Assembly: GCA_030760725.1 (NCBI GenBank)
Contig: JASWHV010000004.1
Span: 56,573,136-56,637,135, forward strand
Source of the DNA: Neostapfia colusana
Taxonomy: Eukaryota; Streptophyta; Magnoliopsida; Poales; Poaceae
Length of the DNA stretch: 64,000 nt
Reading direction: 5' to 3'
The first letter of the stretch is position 1. Each line of letters starts with the position of its first letter. Shown here piece after piece: positions 1-12,973 of the stretch. The notes beneath the pieces were generated by a model that was given only the letters and a program-made list of their open reading frames with translations, was not told the origin of the DNA and searched no databases. A program made the position numbers and the translations under genes.

Positions 1-1613
1 ATTAAGTCTAAGCCAAACCACCAACACCCAGTTCATCTTTAAATTCTTAAACAGAGTTCCAGTTGTTAGAGACTGGTTATTAGAACTAATAGCAGAAGTA
101 TTACCCTAGACTCACATTGCATTTAAATTAACATATAGTGTTTCATTAACGTGTAGCCATTGAAGAAGAGACTCCGGAAGTGCTGGACTTCCTACTTCCG
201 GAAGAGGAACTAACCCCCGACCAGCAGCAACAAGGCAAGCCCCGGTTTGCATTAACCTTTTATAAGTCTTACTTTGTTTACATGTGTCATATGAAGTATG
301 TATGTGCATTAGGTATAGGATGAATGAAACCCCACTTGCATAACCAAAGGTTCCTAAAAGAGTGAGGGTAGTGTCAAGGACCTCGAGTAGACAGGCTATG
401 CTTAATGAGTCATAGGACTTCGGTACAAGTCGAGTAGTTGGAATCTACTCGCGAGATAGGCATTGGGACACACGGGTTCGGTTGAGTGACGTGAGATCAC
501 TTTAGTAATGAAAATGAGACTAGGCAGGGGCTAGGGCGCAGCAAGAAGAAGTCTTGTGTGCGCAGCCCTGCCCGTGTCGATTGAGGACCGATCCGTGTGC
601 GGCCCTGCTGAACAAGTATTGAACGTACCGAAGGCATATCGGATATAGGGGCCCCGATAAACCGATGTAGCCTAAACCTCCGGGCGTCGAGGCATAGCAC
701 ACCGATTTATAGGTGTAGGTTGAGGGCAGCAAGGTGGAAATCTGCCAACGGGCATAGAGAGATGCTCCGTGTGGGGAACCTCCTGCTCGTTTCGGTGCTA
801 CCGGTTCGACGTTTGGGCTGTTGGGTGAAAGGTTGTCCCGTACGACATCGAGTGAGCATGCTGTCCAGCTCCACGGGTGGGCGTACGTGACGTGCTCTTT
901 GGGTTTCCCTGCAGGTGTATATCGAGTCGATTCGCCGTCCTTCGTGGTGACGAGTACCGCTTGTTCACTGCGTCGTAACGTAGACTAATGAATGAAATGT
1001 TATGATTCCATATTGCTGTTATGATATAACTGTATTGCTACATGTGTGCCACCAGATATTGCTCACTAAATTTCAGCTTCATGAACCGTTAACTTGTTGC
1101 TAAAAGATGAACTAAGGATTAACTTGTAGGCGTGTCCATTTGCTGCAACATTGCTATCCTAAGTCATGGTACACCTCATGTAGAGTTTCATGCTTAGGTG
1201 AGTCGGTTAAGCCTTGCTGAGCCTTCGTGCTCACGGTTGCTGCTTAAGTGTTTTTCAGGTGAGGAGCCACCCACGGACTTGGAGTACGAGTCCACCGGCG
1301 AGGGTTACCCTCCGTCGGGGACGACGGCTGAGTCGGAGCCGTACACGCCGCGCTGAGCTGAGGAGTGCAGCTAGTGTGGGTAGCCCTAGGGCTGGGCAAC
1401 CACTTTTGCTAGATAGGCGGGCGTGAGTTGTATAAAAGAAACTTCCGCTGTGTAATAAAAGACCCTAGTTTGTAACTGAGAAGTGTACTATTTTGTACAT
1501 TCAGTTTGTTTTCCCATGTAATATAATGTGTTCTTATGACGTGTGCTGTCGGGTGTCGCATTGCGTGGCACCACCCTCTGAGATCCTGGATGAGCGGATT
1601 CCGGTCCGCCACA
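1..1613 (+). repeat. 5' LTR of the Tekay element (right-hand 1.6 kb only)
   Basis: It matches 10320-11932 nearly base for base and ends in CCACA directly before the primer site. By comparison with the complete 3' LTR, about 2.3 kb of this LTR lies left of the window. Confidence 0.92.
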
Positions 1614-1616
1614 GCC

Positions 1617-1628
1617 TGGTATCAGAGC
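1617..1628 (+). other. Primer binding site, initiator tRNA-Met type
   Basis: TGGTATCAGAGC lies three bases after the LTR end. This is the standard plant primer site complementary to the 3' end of initiator tRNA-Met and fixes the LTR boundary. Confidence 0.9.
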
Positions 1629-3458
1629 TGCATTGAGGATAGCACAGTACTTAAGGACTGTATTATGGGAAAACTTAGGTATACGGTGAGGATTCCGTAG
1701 TTGCCCAAGTAAGGACTATATTAGCATAGTTACTTAAAGTGGCAAAAACTAACCTATGTATTAAAATTCTGAATTTCAATTATGTAACGACGCACCTACG
1801 CTCTGGTAAGTATGGTAAGAAACGCCACCGAAAGCGGTTCAATTTCGGTTAGCTCCCCCTGACGAGGAACGTGGTTCAAGGATTGATCTTACAGCTTGGT
1901 GTGAGACGTCAATATGAACCTCTTGGACTCTTCATTTCCCTGAGTTCATATGAAGCACTGATCCCTAGCGTGCATTAGGCAAGTAAGTGGAGACCCCATC
2001 GCATGGTCAGTAACGCGAGAGTGTGTTCATCTGGAAATAGCCCAGGAGGACATACGCAGCGCCTGCCATCAGCGTGCCCTGCAGGGCAGTAGGTGGTATC
2101 TGTTGGGTTTATAACATTCCCAACCGTGACGATCCGTTCATGATATACTCGGGTTCCCCGTCGTGTAGTGTTGAAACACGATCACGTACCTTGAGACGTG
2201 ACCTAACTCAAGGACGGCCATATGGTAATGATACGGGCGTTTGTATTTACTTTTAAATATGATTCTGCCTGAAATGAAACCAACCATTGAGTGCACCATC
2301 ATTGTATGGTCTTCTGCAGGTACTAACCACGTAGGTATCCGTGTAGTAAACGTGTGCGAGAGACCGTTTAGTGCCACACTTGAGACGTATATGCCGGTAT
2401 GATCGGGTTAGGATTTTCTTTTGTGAGGAACGTAGTACCGAGATATTGTAGGCATATGCATGAGAATAATGATAACAAATAATTAAAATCTTTAGGTTCA
2501 ACATTTAGGACCCTGGTTGGGTATAAGAATGGGATAGTGGAGCAGTATAGCCAAAAGTATGAAAAGCAGAGTGCTCTGTTTTGGGCAGCAAGTGGCTGAT
2601 CTTTAACAGGGCATAACTCACGGGTCCTTTAGCCCAGAGAGGTGTGCTATATAGTTCTGGAAAGTTTTTTAAGTACTCTAAAACTTTGTTGTAGACTTCC
2701 AGAGCTGAAACTCACCTTAAGATGGCTTAAATCCCAGAGGAATGTAAACTGTCCAGAACCAGGACAGAGTAAAACATTCTCTGGACTGTTCTGTTTTTCA
2801 AACATAAATCCCAGTAGAAAAATTTAAAATTTTCTTATGATACATCCTTAGAAGGAGTAGAAGATGTGTGACATCTTTGCAACTCAAAGTTTCTGAAATT
2901 TCAGCACAGATTTCAGTGGAAACCAGGGTTGAAAACAGCCACTTCCAAGGGAGGTGCTGTTAAAATTCTTCCAGAAATTCTGCTGACTTTGAATTAGCAT
3001 AACTTTTTAACCAAAGCTGATCTGGGGGGCAAATGAATACTCGTTGGAAATATACTGAAGTTAACTTTAACTTTGGTATTCAACTTGAGTCATGAAAATG
3101 CCCAGAACCAGATCAAAATTTGGAATAGGTAGAAACTGGTCATTCTGACAGAAGAATGACAGTTGAACTCATTGGAGAGGGTGTTGGACCCTAAGGGTGG
3201 TATACGTGATGACAAAGCGATAGTAATACCTCGTGGTGACCAAACCTAGTTATGGTGAGCTTCCAAAGTGGAGGTTCATCAAGTTGGATGTAACTAGTTT
3301 GTATTTGGTCTGATAATGGTGTAGCTTGTGCAAAGTTATTACATTATCTACATACGAGATGTATCGCATGTTTTATTGTCATTATGTTTTTACGCCTATT
3401 TTTATTGGACTGCATACAAAATGTTGCGGGACTGATGATTATTGTCGTATGGTTGCAG
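1629..3458 (+). other. Untranslated leader of the Tekay element
   Basis: This 1.8-kb stretch lies between the primer site and gag. I see no coding frame and no domain in it. A long leader is usual in this clade. Confidence 0.6.
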
Positions 3459-4559
3459 ATGGTTTGCACTAGGACCACGCACGAGGTTGGTGACTCTAGC
3501 CAACAGGGAGGTGATGACTCCCAGCCACCGGCCTACGACAGCACCCCACAGCAGCAGCCACCACCGCCGCCTCCGCTTACTCTAGCGGATGTGATAGCGG
3601 CACTGGTGGGAAGTCGTGAGGAGCAGACCGACCTGCTCCGCACGATCGTGCAGAATACGTCCCAGGCGGGGGGACGTCAAGAGCGAGGGCCTCGTGAGCC
3701 CTGTGAAGTGTCGTACTCGGATTTCATGAGTACGCACCCTCCAGTGGTCACTGAAGCCGAAGAACCACTGGAGGCGGACAACTGGCTGCGGACCATCGAG
3801 TCCAAGTTCAGGCTGCTCCAATGTACGGAGCGGCAGAAGACTCTGTTCGCAGCGCAGCAACTCCACGGTGCCGCTGGTGCGTGGTGGGCGAACTATGTCG
3901 CCTCACGTCCGGCGGGCCATGCCGTGGAATGGCAAGAGTTCCGGGAGGCGTTCCGCGCCTATCATATTCCTCCCGGGATCATGAAGAGGAAGTTCCAAGA
4001 ATTCTTGAAGCTGAAGCAGGGCGGGAGGAGTGCCCATGACTACTCCCGTGCCTTCAACCATCTGGCGCAATATGCGTCAGACTACATCTCCACCGAGGAG
4101 AAAAAGCGGGAACACTTCTATCGGGGGTTACACCCCGAAATGAAGACCCATCTCGTTCAGTGGAATCGCGGCACATTCAACGACTTAGTCAATGCCGCGA
4201 TCATGCAAGAGGATGCTCAGCGGGAGTTGGCAGCTGAGCAGCGGAAGCGCAGCGCGCCACCCAGCAGTGGGAGTGGCGCTCCCCAGAAGTACCGTTTGGT
4301 GTATCGGACACCATCCGGGCAGCAGTGGCGTCCACCGGCGCGACCTCAACAGTTCGGCGGACGTTCGTTCCAAGCACCCCCGTTCCGTCCGCCGATGCCA
4401 CCACCAAGACAGCAGCAGCAGCAGCAGCAGACGGTACCCCGGGCGTTTCCACCGCCACAACGCGCCCCGGGATTCCGTCCACCGATCAGCGGGGGACCGC
4501 CCCGTTTCACCTGCTTCACGTGTGGCCAGGCAGGCCACTTCGCGAAGGACTGTCCCTAG
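3459..4559 (+). pseudogene. gag: Gag polyprotein of the Tekay element
   Basis: The frame is open from 3384, but the methionine at 3459 (MVCTRTTHEV) matches usual chromovirus Gag starts better. Seen in order: a proline/glutamine-rich N-terminus, the retrotransposon Gag core (AAGAWWANYV, then REAFRAYHIP and LKQGGRSAHDYSRAFNHLA), a proline/glutamine-rich linker and a CCHC zinc knuckle (CFTCGQAGHFAKDC). Gag builds the virus-like particle and the knuckle binds RNA. A TAG at 4557 stops translation just after the knuckle, whereas Gag and Pol are normally one continuous frame here; the same frame reopens for the protease. The stop could be a C-to-T change. Confidence 0.88.
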
Positions 4560-4616
4560 GGGCAGCAGAGCAGCGGGCAAGCCCAGTTCCAGGGCGGCGC
4601 TCGAGGCCGACCTCCG

Positions 4617-4862
4617 GTGAAGAAGGTTGGTCAGCGGACTGGATGCGTCCGCAACCTCGACAATGAGGACGCCCCAGAGGGAAACAACATGCTGGCGGGT
4701 ACGTTTACTCTCAACAATCAAGCCATCGTCATATTATTTGATTCTGGTGCAACCCACAGCTTTATAAGTGCATCCTATGTGGCTAAACATCAAATGCAAG
4801 TCTTCCCAACCGACTGCACTTATATGATCTGCTCACCGGGAGGGAAGATTTCAGCTATATGA
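4617..4862 (+). pseudogene. pro: Aspartic protease region of the Tekay element
   Basis: The frame is the same as gag. The active-site motif LFDSGATHSFIS is intact, followed by the conserved YMICSPGGK stretch. The enzyme would cut the Gag-Pol polyprotein. The frame closes at TGA 4860-4862, while the continuation (PKAPLCLGGKLYP) lies in another frame from 4859, so a small indel near 4858 splits protease from reverse transcriptase. Confidence 0.85.
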
Positions 4863-6592
4863 TGATTCCAAAGGCACCTCTGTGCTTAGGTGGGAAACTA
4901 TATCCCACCACCTTGATAATCCTTATGGGACAAAAGATTGATGCAATCTTAGGGATGCCATGGCTACAATACCATGGCGCTGTCCTAGAGACTCGGACAC
5001 GGACGGTTCACTTAAATTCTCCATTCCACCGTCCGCATTCCATGGTGTTAGACACGCCAGTACGGGAAGTTTTAGCGATTAATAACGCTGAAGCTCTCAA
5101 GTTAGAAGACATCCCCGTAGTCCGGGAGTACCGCGACGTGTTCCCGGATGATCTTCCGGGCATGCCACCTGAGCGGGATGTAGATTTCAAGATTGAGCTC
5201 GCACCCGGGACTACGCCCATATCACGGAGACCATACAAGATGGCTCCAAATGAGCTGGCTGAACTGAAAGAACAGCTCAATGATCTGTTGAGCAAGGGTT
5301 TCATTAGGCCGAGTTCCTCGCCTTGGGGATGCTCGGCGCTGTTTGTAAAGAAGAAGGATGAAACCCTGAGGTTGTGTGTGGACTACCGGCCGCTCAACGC
5401 CATCACCATCAAGAATAAGTACCCACTGCCCCATATTGACATTTTGTTTGATCAACTTGTGGGGGCAAGTGTTTTCTCAAAGATGGACCTTCGCTCTGGA
5501 TATCACCAGATCAAGATCCGGGCGGAGGATATCCCGAAGACGGCCTTCTCGACGAGATATGGATTATATGAATATCTTGTCATGTCCTTTGGTCTCACAA
5601 ACTCTCCAGCCCATTTCATGTATCTCATGAACTCAGTGTCCATGCCGGAGCTGGACAAGTTCGTGGTAGTGTTCATCGATGATATCTTGGTTTACTCCAA
5701 AGCAGAAGCCGAACATGCCGAACACTTGCGGATCGTTCTTCAACGATTGCGAGACCACAAGCTCTACGCCAAGTTCAGTAAATGCGAGTTTTGGATCAGC
5801 CAAGTGCCATTCATGGGACATATCATCTCAGCAGAAGGCATTGCGTTTGACCCAAGCAAAACAGAGCAAGTGCTGAAATGGAAAGCTCCCACTTCAGTCC
5901 ATGAAGTCAGAAGCTTCCTCGGGTTAGTGGGATACTATCGGAGATTCATTCCAAGTTTCTCCAAGCTCGCTAAGCCGATGACGGAGTTACTGAAGAAAGG
6001 GACGAAATATTTTTGGAACACGGCGTGTGAAGGAGCATTCCAAACATTGGTGAAGCATCTCACCACAGCCCCGGTCTTAGCTCAGCCGGATACAACAAAG
6101 CCCTTCGACGTGTACTGTGACGCGTCCGGTATTGGGCTCGGCTGCGTGTTGATGCAGGAAGGACGTGTGGTCGCCTATGGCTCACGCCAACTTCGGAACC
6201 ATGAGCAGCATTATACGACTCATGATCTTGAGCTTGCTGCCGTGGTGTTGGCGCTAAAAATGTGGAGGCACTATCTCCTGGGGAACTTGGTGCATCTCTA
6301 CACCGACCACAAGAGCTTGAAATACATTTTCACCCAGAAGGAGCTGAACATGAGGCAACGGAGGTGGTTAGAATTGATCAAAGATTATGAAATTGAGATT
6401 CATTACCACCCCGGCAAGGCAAATGTGGTTGCCGACGCGCTGAGTCGGAAATCACATGTCCATCACCTCACCATTACACCGGTGGAGGAGGAAGAGCCAA
6501 GTTTATACTTGGTTCCTTATGGATCGCTGTACAACCTTGCCCTCATCCCTACCATCAGGGAGGACATCATTGCAGCTCAGAAAGATGATTAA
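4859..6592 (+). pseudogene. pol: Reverse transcriptase and RNase H of the Tekay element
   Basis: The 577-residue frame holds the end of the protease, then reverse transcriptase with KMDLRSGYHQI, the catalytic FIDDILVYS and FLGLVGYYRRFI, and RNase H with DVYCDASGIGLG, ELAAVVLALKMWRHYL, YTDHKSLKYIF and the terminal ADALSR. Together these copy element RNA into DNA. All catalytic aspartates I can identify are present. The frame ends with a stop at 6592 through a frameshift, and integrase continues in another frame. Confidence 0.93.
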
Positions 6593-6863
6593 AGGCATGG
6601 CACATCTCCGGAGACGGATAGACAATGGAGAGATCAAATGTTTCCGTAAGGATGATGAGGGGACCCTATGGTTCAATGACCGCATAGTCGTACCCCGGGA
6701 TATGGAGCTGAGGAAGAAGCTCCTTGATGAAGCTCACTTGTCCAAATACTCCATTCATCCGGGCAGCAACAAGATGTACCAAGATTTGAAAAAGAAATTT
6801 TGGTGGACATGGATGAAGCGGGAGGTAGCTAAGTACGTATCCGAGTGCGATACGTGTAGATGA
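6593..6863 (+). pseudogene. pol: Integrase N-terminal zinc-binding region (Tekay)
   Basis: This frame begins before 6593 and carries EAHLSKYSIHPGSNKMYQDL and the paired cysteines of CDTC. That is the HHCC module of Ty3 integrases (family integrase_H2C2). It ends at a TGA (6861-6863) where the family has arginine, consistent with CGA to TGA. A frameshift follows near 6870. Confidence 0.85.
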
Positions 6864-6877
6864 GTGAAAGCTGATCC

Positions 6878-7927
6878 ATGAAGAAGTCAGGGTTGTTGCA
6901 ACCCCTGAAGATCCCGGCGTGGAAATGGGAAGATGTGAGCATGGATTTCATTGTGGGATTACCCCTAACATCCAACAAGCATGATTCCATATGGGTAATC
7001 GTTGATCGGTTAACCAAGAAGGCTCACTTCATCCCGGTGAATACTCGTTACAATGCCGGCAAATATGCGGAGCTGTACATAGCGAAGATTCTATGCCTAT
7101 ACGGGGTACCCAAGACCATCGTCTCAGATTGAGGTGCATTATTTGTATCTCGCTTTTGGGAGCAGCTACACGCTGCATTGGGTACTAAGTTGATCAGGAG
7201 CTCCGCCTATCACCCTCAAACAGATGGGCAAACAGAGAGGGTGAACCAAGTATTAGAAGACATGTTGAGAGCATGTGCCATCCACCACGGTAGGAACTGG
7301 GATGATCACCTACCATTGGCGGAATTCTCGTACAACAACGGCTATCAGGCGAGTATCAAGATGGCACCCTACGAAGCTCTCTACGGTCGCAAATGCCGCA
7401 CCCCATTAAATTGGTGCAAGTCCAGTGAAAGGGTCACATTCGGGGTTGATGTGGTGAACGACGCCGAAGAGCGCGTTCGGACAATTCAAGCCAATTTGAA
7501 GGCCGCTCAATCCCGGCAGAAGAGCTACGCTGATAAGAGGCGTAGGCCGTTGCACTTTGACGTTGGGGAACATGTGTACCTCCGCGTGTCTCCGATGAAG
7601 GGCGTGCACCGGTTCGGTGTGAAGGGGAAGCTCGCTCCCCGTTTTATTGGACCCTACGCTATCACCGAGGAGTGTGGACTAGCAGCGTATCGATTGGACC
7701 CTACGGCTGCTGTTCCTACTAAAGACATCGGCGAGCTGAAACCGGATTTAACATATGATGAGTATCCGGTGGAAATCCTTGATGAGAAAGCCCGAACCAC
7801 GCGTAACAGAACGTTGTGGTTCTACAAGATCCTCTGGAGTAACCACACCGCGGAAGACGCGACGTGGGAGAGCGAGGAATTCCTTTGCTCAAATTACCCG
7901 GAGTTCATGGCTTCTCAACACGGGTAA
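6878..7927 (+). pseudogene. pol: Integrase catalytic core and chromodomain (Tekay)
   Basis: Seen in order: the DDE core (MDFIVGLPLT, IVDRLTKKAHFIP, YGVPKTIVSD, then SAYHPQTDGQTERVNQ), the C-terminal GKLAPRFIGPY module, and a chromodomain (YPVEILDEKA, TLWFYKILWSNH, DATWESEEF). The chromodomain in related elements recognises marked histone H3 and steers integration to heterochromatin. A TGA at 7130-7132 interrupts the core exactly where family members have SDRG, again fitting CGA to TGA. The protein ends at 7927, about 60 bases before the polypurine tract. Confidence 0.9.
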
Positions 7928-7980
7928 GTCCCTACTACATCGCTATCTCTTCTTTTGTGATCTCGGGACGAGATTCTTTT

Positions 7981-7993
7981 AAGGGGGGAGGGA
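7981..7993 (+). other. Polypurine tract of the Tekay element
   Basis: AAGGGGGGAGGGA directly precedes the 3' LTR start TGTAAAAGCCC. It is the primer for plus-strand DNA synthesis. Confidence 0.85.
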
Positions 7994-10900
7994 TGTAAAA
8001 GCCCAAGAAAAGGGACTTGCAAAAACTTTTCTTCACCTCACAACACCACAGTTCTTGTTGTGGATAGATGGTGAAAAAGTGGGAAGAGCAAGTAACCTCC
8101 ATCAAAAGAGTGGATAGAGGGGAAACCTACACTTTCACAAAGTGGGAATTCTACACATATGATCACACATGAGAGGGTGATTCAAAACTGTTGCATTCAA
8201 ATTCATGAGTGCAGCAGCTAAAACAAGGATCAAAGTGCATAATTGGATTCCTCAGGTCCAAATTAGTGGGGAGGCAAAGTTTCAATAATTTTTGAAAATG
8301 TTTGCTACCCATTTTTCCAAAAAGGATCCAAATATGCAAAGAATTCAAATATACATTTGAATTTGAGGGAAATTTGCCAAACCATACCAATGTAGCCCAG
8401 TTTGAGACTTCCAACATTTGAATTCATCATTTGTCAAGTTTTGGAGATCTTTTGAGAGGTGGTAGAGCACTGACCAGTGGGGCCCACATGTCATTGGGTG
8501 AAATAGACTTAGCCCCCAAGTCTTCTCTCTGTTTCTCAGTCAACCGAGCGCAGCCAGCTGCCGCGCGCGCACCGCCGGCCGAACGGCCACCTCCTGGTTC
8601 CCGTCGATCGCGCTGGCAGCCAGGAAACGGTGCACCCTCTCCTCTACGTGACCCCCTCGCCAAGCCGCCGAAGACGTACGCGTGCTTCTTTGCAAAACAG
8701 CGAGCCCCCGCTCTGCTCGGTCACCGACGCCACTCCCCCGATCCTCCCCTGCACGCCGACGTCCGCTCGGCCTTTGCCCGAGCTCCCAACACAGAAAGGG
8801 AGCGCCTGTGTGTGCTCTAGCTAGCCATCCCACCACCGCGCGGTGTTAGCACCGCACTCGACCACAAATCGACGATCGCCACTGAGAACTCAGGCCACCG
8901 GCGGAAAGCCGCGAACTGCTCCCCGTGGACAGCACGCCACGGCCAGTTTCACCGCCGGACTCCTACACAAAAAAGGTGCGCCATGCTCTCTAGATTGTGT
9001 AGGTGCAAGCCGTTTAGCGGTTGATTCACTGGGTGAAGAGTATTTCCAATTCTTCCGAAACGTAGTGTGTTCGGGTAGAGCGTGGTCTACCCCGAAATTC
9101 TAGCTGCACGTGCCAAACCAGCTCGGGTGAGCCTACACACACCTTCCTCACTCCCTAGCGGCCCTCCTCGACCAAGAATCAAGGGAAATGACCCAGAAAT
9201 GGCCAGGTTTGGGTTGTTTTTCGGGCCGCCATAGAATAATAGCTCGGTTCACCGTGGAGCTCTAGGTTGCCGACCTTTTCATGGGGTTTGGCGGCCATTT
9301 CCGTCAACCTCGAGCTCCCGCCGTGCTCTCCGACCCTTTGCCGATCATTTTGATGCGTTGTAACGCATACCCGACCACGCCGGAACCCTAACCGCCGCTG
9401 TCACCGTCGGGAGCCCTGTTCCGGTGAGCTACGGCCGCCGGCGACACCACCGACGAGTTCAGCGTCGTGAGTTAGGGCGGGGCGGCAAGTTTGGGGTCGG
9501 GAGGCGGCCGGGACAGCAGTTCCAGCGACGCTCGCTGGAGTGCACCGCCGCGGACCCCTGTTTGGCGCGAGGAAGGAGAAGACTGCCGGGTGGGACCCAC
9601 TGGCAGACATTTAAACATTTTGAACTGTCCAGTTTGTAGTTCAAACTTTGGAGGACCACAACTTAGGGTAGGAGAATCCAAAAATTATGAAACAAATTTT
9701 GTTGGATTCCTCTAACTGAGTACAATCCAAATCCGAAACCCAATTTGTATGAAACCTAATATTTAATTCTGAAAAATTCATTAAAACTTTTCAGCAAAAG
9801 AATTTTAGAGGGAATTTGGTTCATCCAAAAATCCCCAAATTTTGCCAGAATGTTCTTTAGGACATTAGTAAACCCCTGTAAAAGTTTCAGACCATTTGGA
9901 GTTGATTTGGTCAGAGCAATTCAAATTTGAAGGTGCTGTGTTCATTTGAATACAGAAACATTTTCAGAGAATTTCCAAAACTTGGAAATTCAGTTCTGGA
10001 CAAATATTAGCACCAAAAATGCTAGGAAAATTCATGCAAACTCTATGAGCTATAATTGAAATTGTAGTTCACTAAGTTGAGCATGAACAGGGGTATTACC
10101 TCAGAATTAATTCTTCTTTGCTTATTTGCTAAGAGAATTATTCTGAGCAAACCACTCCATGAAAAGTGCTAATGTTTGGTCCAGAGAGTTTTCTTGTGAC
10201 AAGGAACTCACACAAAAATTATCAGCTCCATTGGAGCTCTGGATCACCCCTGTCCTGTTTAACCACTTGAGGGACTAATATGGAGAAGGCGAAAAACCAC
10301 TTAGCATTTAACCAGGGGGATTAAGTCTAAGCCAAACCACCAACACCCAGTTCATCTTTAAATTCTTAAACTGAGTTCCAGTTGTTAGAGACTGGTTATT
10401 AGAACTAATAGCAGAAGTATTACCCTAGACTCACATTGCATTTAAATTAACATATAGTGTTTCATTAACGTGTAGCCATTGAAGAAGAGACTCCGGAAGT
10501 GCTGGACTTCCTACTTCCGGAAGAGGAACTAACCCCCAACCAGCAGCAACAAGGCAAGCCCCGGTTTGCATTAACCTTTTATAAGTCTTACTTTGTTTAC
10601 ATGTGTCATATGAAGTATGTATGTGCATTAGGTATAGGATGAATGAAACCCCACTTGCATAACCAAAGGTTCCTAAAAGAGTGAGGGTAGTGTCAAGGAC
10701 CTCGAGTAGACAGGCTATGCTTAATGAGTCATAGGACTTTGGTACAAGTCGAGTAGTTGGAATCTACTCGCGAGATAGGCATTGGGACACACGGGTTCGG
10801 TTGAGTGACGTGAGATCACTTTAGTAATGAAAATGAGACTAGGAAGGGGCTAGGGCGCAGCAAGAAGAAGTCTTGTATGCGCAGCCCTGCCCGTGTCGAT

Positions 10901-11932
10901 TGAGGACCGATCCGTGTGCGGCCCTGCTGAACAAGTATTGAACGTACCGAAGGCATATCGGATATAGGGGCCCCGATAAACCGATGTAGCCTAAACCTCC
11001 GGGCGTCGAGGCATAGCACACCGATTTATAGGTGTAGGTTGAGGGCAGCAAGGTGTAAATCTGCCAACGGGCATAGAGAGATGCTCCGTGGGGGGAACCT
11101 CCTGCTCGTTTCGGTGCGACCGGTTCGTCGTTTGGGCTGTTGGGTGAAAGGTTGTCCCGTACGACATCGAGTGAGCGTGCTGTGCAGCTCCACGGGTGGG
11201 CGTACGTGACGTGCTCTTTGGGTTTCCCTGCAGGTGTATATCGAGTCGATTCACCGTCCCTCGCGGTGACGAGTACCGCTTGTTCACTGCGCCGTAACAT
11301 AGACTAATGAATGAAATGTTATGATTCCATATTGCTGTTATGATATAACTGTATTACTACATGTGTGCCACCAGATATTGCTCACTAAATTTCAGCTTCA
11401 TGAACCGTTAACTTGTTGCTAAAAGATGAACTAAGGATGAACTTGTAGGCGTGTCCATTTGCTGCAACATTGCTATCCTAAGTCATGGTACACCTCATGT
11501 AGAGTTTCATGCTTAGGTGAGTCGGTTAAGCCTTGTTGAGCCTTCGTGCTCACGGTTGCTGCTTAAGTGTTTTTCAGGTGAGGAGCCACCCACGGACTCG
11601 GAGTACGAGTCCGCCGGCGAGGGTTACCCTCCGTTGGGGACCACGGCTGAGTGGGAGCCGTACACGCCGCGCTGAGCTGAGGAGTGCAGCTAGTGTGGGT
11701 TGCCCTAGGGCTGGGCAACCACTTTTGCTAGATCGGCGGGCGTGAGTTGTATAAAAGAAACTTCCGATGTGTAATAAAAGACCCTAGTTTGTAACTGAGA
11801 AGTGTACTATTTTGTACATTCAGTTTGTTTTCCCATGTAATATAATGTGTTCTTATGACGTGTGTTGTCGGGTGTCGCATCGCGCGGCACCACCCTCTGC
11901 GATCCTGGATGAGCGGATTCCGGTCCGCCACA
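7994..11932 (+). repeat. 3' LTR of the Tekay element (complete, 3.94 kb)
   Basis: It begins TGTAAAAGCCC after the polypurine tract and ends CCGCCACA, matching the end of the 5' LTR at 1613. The short open frames inside (for example near 8431-8836 and 9401-9715) overlap on both strands in GC-rich sequence and look like chance frames. Confidence 0.92.
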
Positions 11933-12780
11933 GTTACAGTTAGGACTTTACCCGGGGGTATGAGCCGTCCGGCTCCACAGTACCGAGCTGTAGTGCTGGA
12001 GAGGCAGGGTGCGTACGCTAGGGGTACAGAACTAGACATAGCAGGCTACACACCCTGGACCTCCCGCTGGCGTAAGCCTTTCGGGGGAGGACCATTCAGC
12101 GCCATAGGGCCCCCAAGCAATGAGACAACCGCAGGACCCCGGTTACGCCACAGGTACCTCAAGCAGACCCGTCCGCAGAAAGATAGCATATCCCTTGCTA
12201 CGGTCGAACACAAGAAAAAGTGACTTACCACACGGCCGGAGCGGTATGGAAAGAAAGCACAAAGAGTATTGGGGCAATGTCTGGGGTCCGGTTACTTTTC
12301 TTGTCCGTAGGCATGTTCTTTCTGGCCCCAAGTACTCAGTTGTAGCGCAGGGGAGGCAGGATGTGTACACTAGGGGTACAGAACCAGGCATAGCTGGCTA
12401 CACACCCTGGACCTCCCGCGGGCGTTAATTTTTCAGTGAGGAGACCTTCTAGTGCCACGGAACCTAGGACAAGTATGTAGGACAAGCCCCTGCATGACAT
12501 TTACAGTTGATATGCATGAGTAAGCACAAACTGTAAAGAAGGTACGCAGAGTAGGTAGATTTTTCTTATTTTAGGCTTCCTTCAGGTGATAGGAGGAAAC
12601 AAGCCGTGCAAGAAAGCAGCGACCTGCCCCGGATGACAAGAGTAGCAAGACCCCTCCAGAGCTAAGCTGTTCTAAGCGCTGTTCCTAGACATTATGGCAC
12701 CTTTACAAAGAGGGATAAATAAAAAAAATACCCTACCACTGCGCTAAGGATAGAACTTACAGAGGTGTTCTATATTCTGT
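11933..12780. repeat. Unassigned tract with two related copies of a ~100-base segment
   Basis: Two copies of a segment lie about 345 bases apart, one around 11985-12085 and one around 12330-12430. They share AGGGGTACAGAAC and GGCTACACACCCTGGACCTC. No coding frame or known element was recognised in the tract. Confidence 0.5.
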
Positions 12781-12973
12781 GGATTGGGTAGAGGTACCCA
12801 TCCTCTGTGGCTAGGTGGGCGCACCTGGGGCAGCATACTTGTGCTGCTGGGAAGGGACCCTCCTAGCTGGGGAGGGTTTGTCACCCCTTCCGAGAAAGTA
12901 TTGCCGAGGTGCCAGGGGGCCCTACCTTGGGCTGTCTACTCTGCGCGTGCCGTTGCTGATATCGCTGGAGTGC

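Larger units (their letters stand above)
1..11932 (+). mobile_element. Ty3/gypsy chromovirus, Tekay-type, 5' end off the window
   Basis: The order seen is LTR, tRNA-Met-type primer site, gag, protease, reverse transcriptase, RNase H, integrase, chromodomain, polypurine tract, LTR. This order with a C-terminal chromodomain defines plant chromoviruses, and LTRs near 3.9 kb suit the Tekay/Del clade. About 30 mismatches separate the 1613 bases of 5' LTR from the matching part of the 3' LTR (about 98% identity), so the insertion is fairly young. The coding region is nonetheless dead, with in-frame stops near 4557, 6861 and 7130 and frameshifts near 4858, 6590 and 6870. The base after the 3' LTR starts GTTAC, which would be the target duplication, but the left flank is outside the window. 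Confidence 0.93.

Noticed and set aside
8431..8836. Open frames on both strands inside the Tekay 3' LTR
   Set aside because: They lie wholly in LTR U3 sequence, overlap on both strands and show no domain or splice context.
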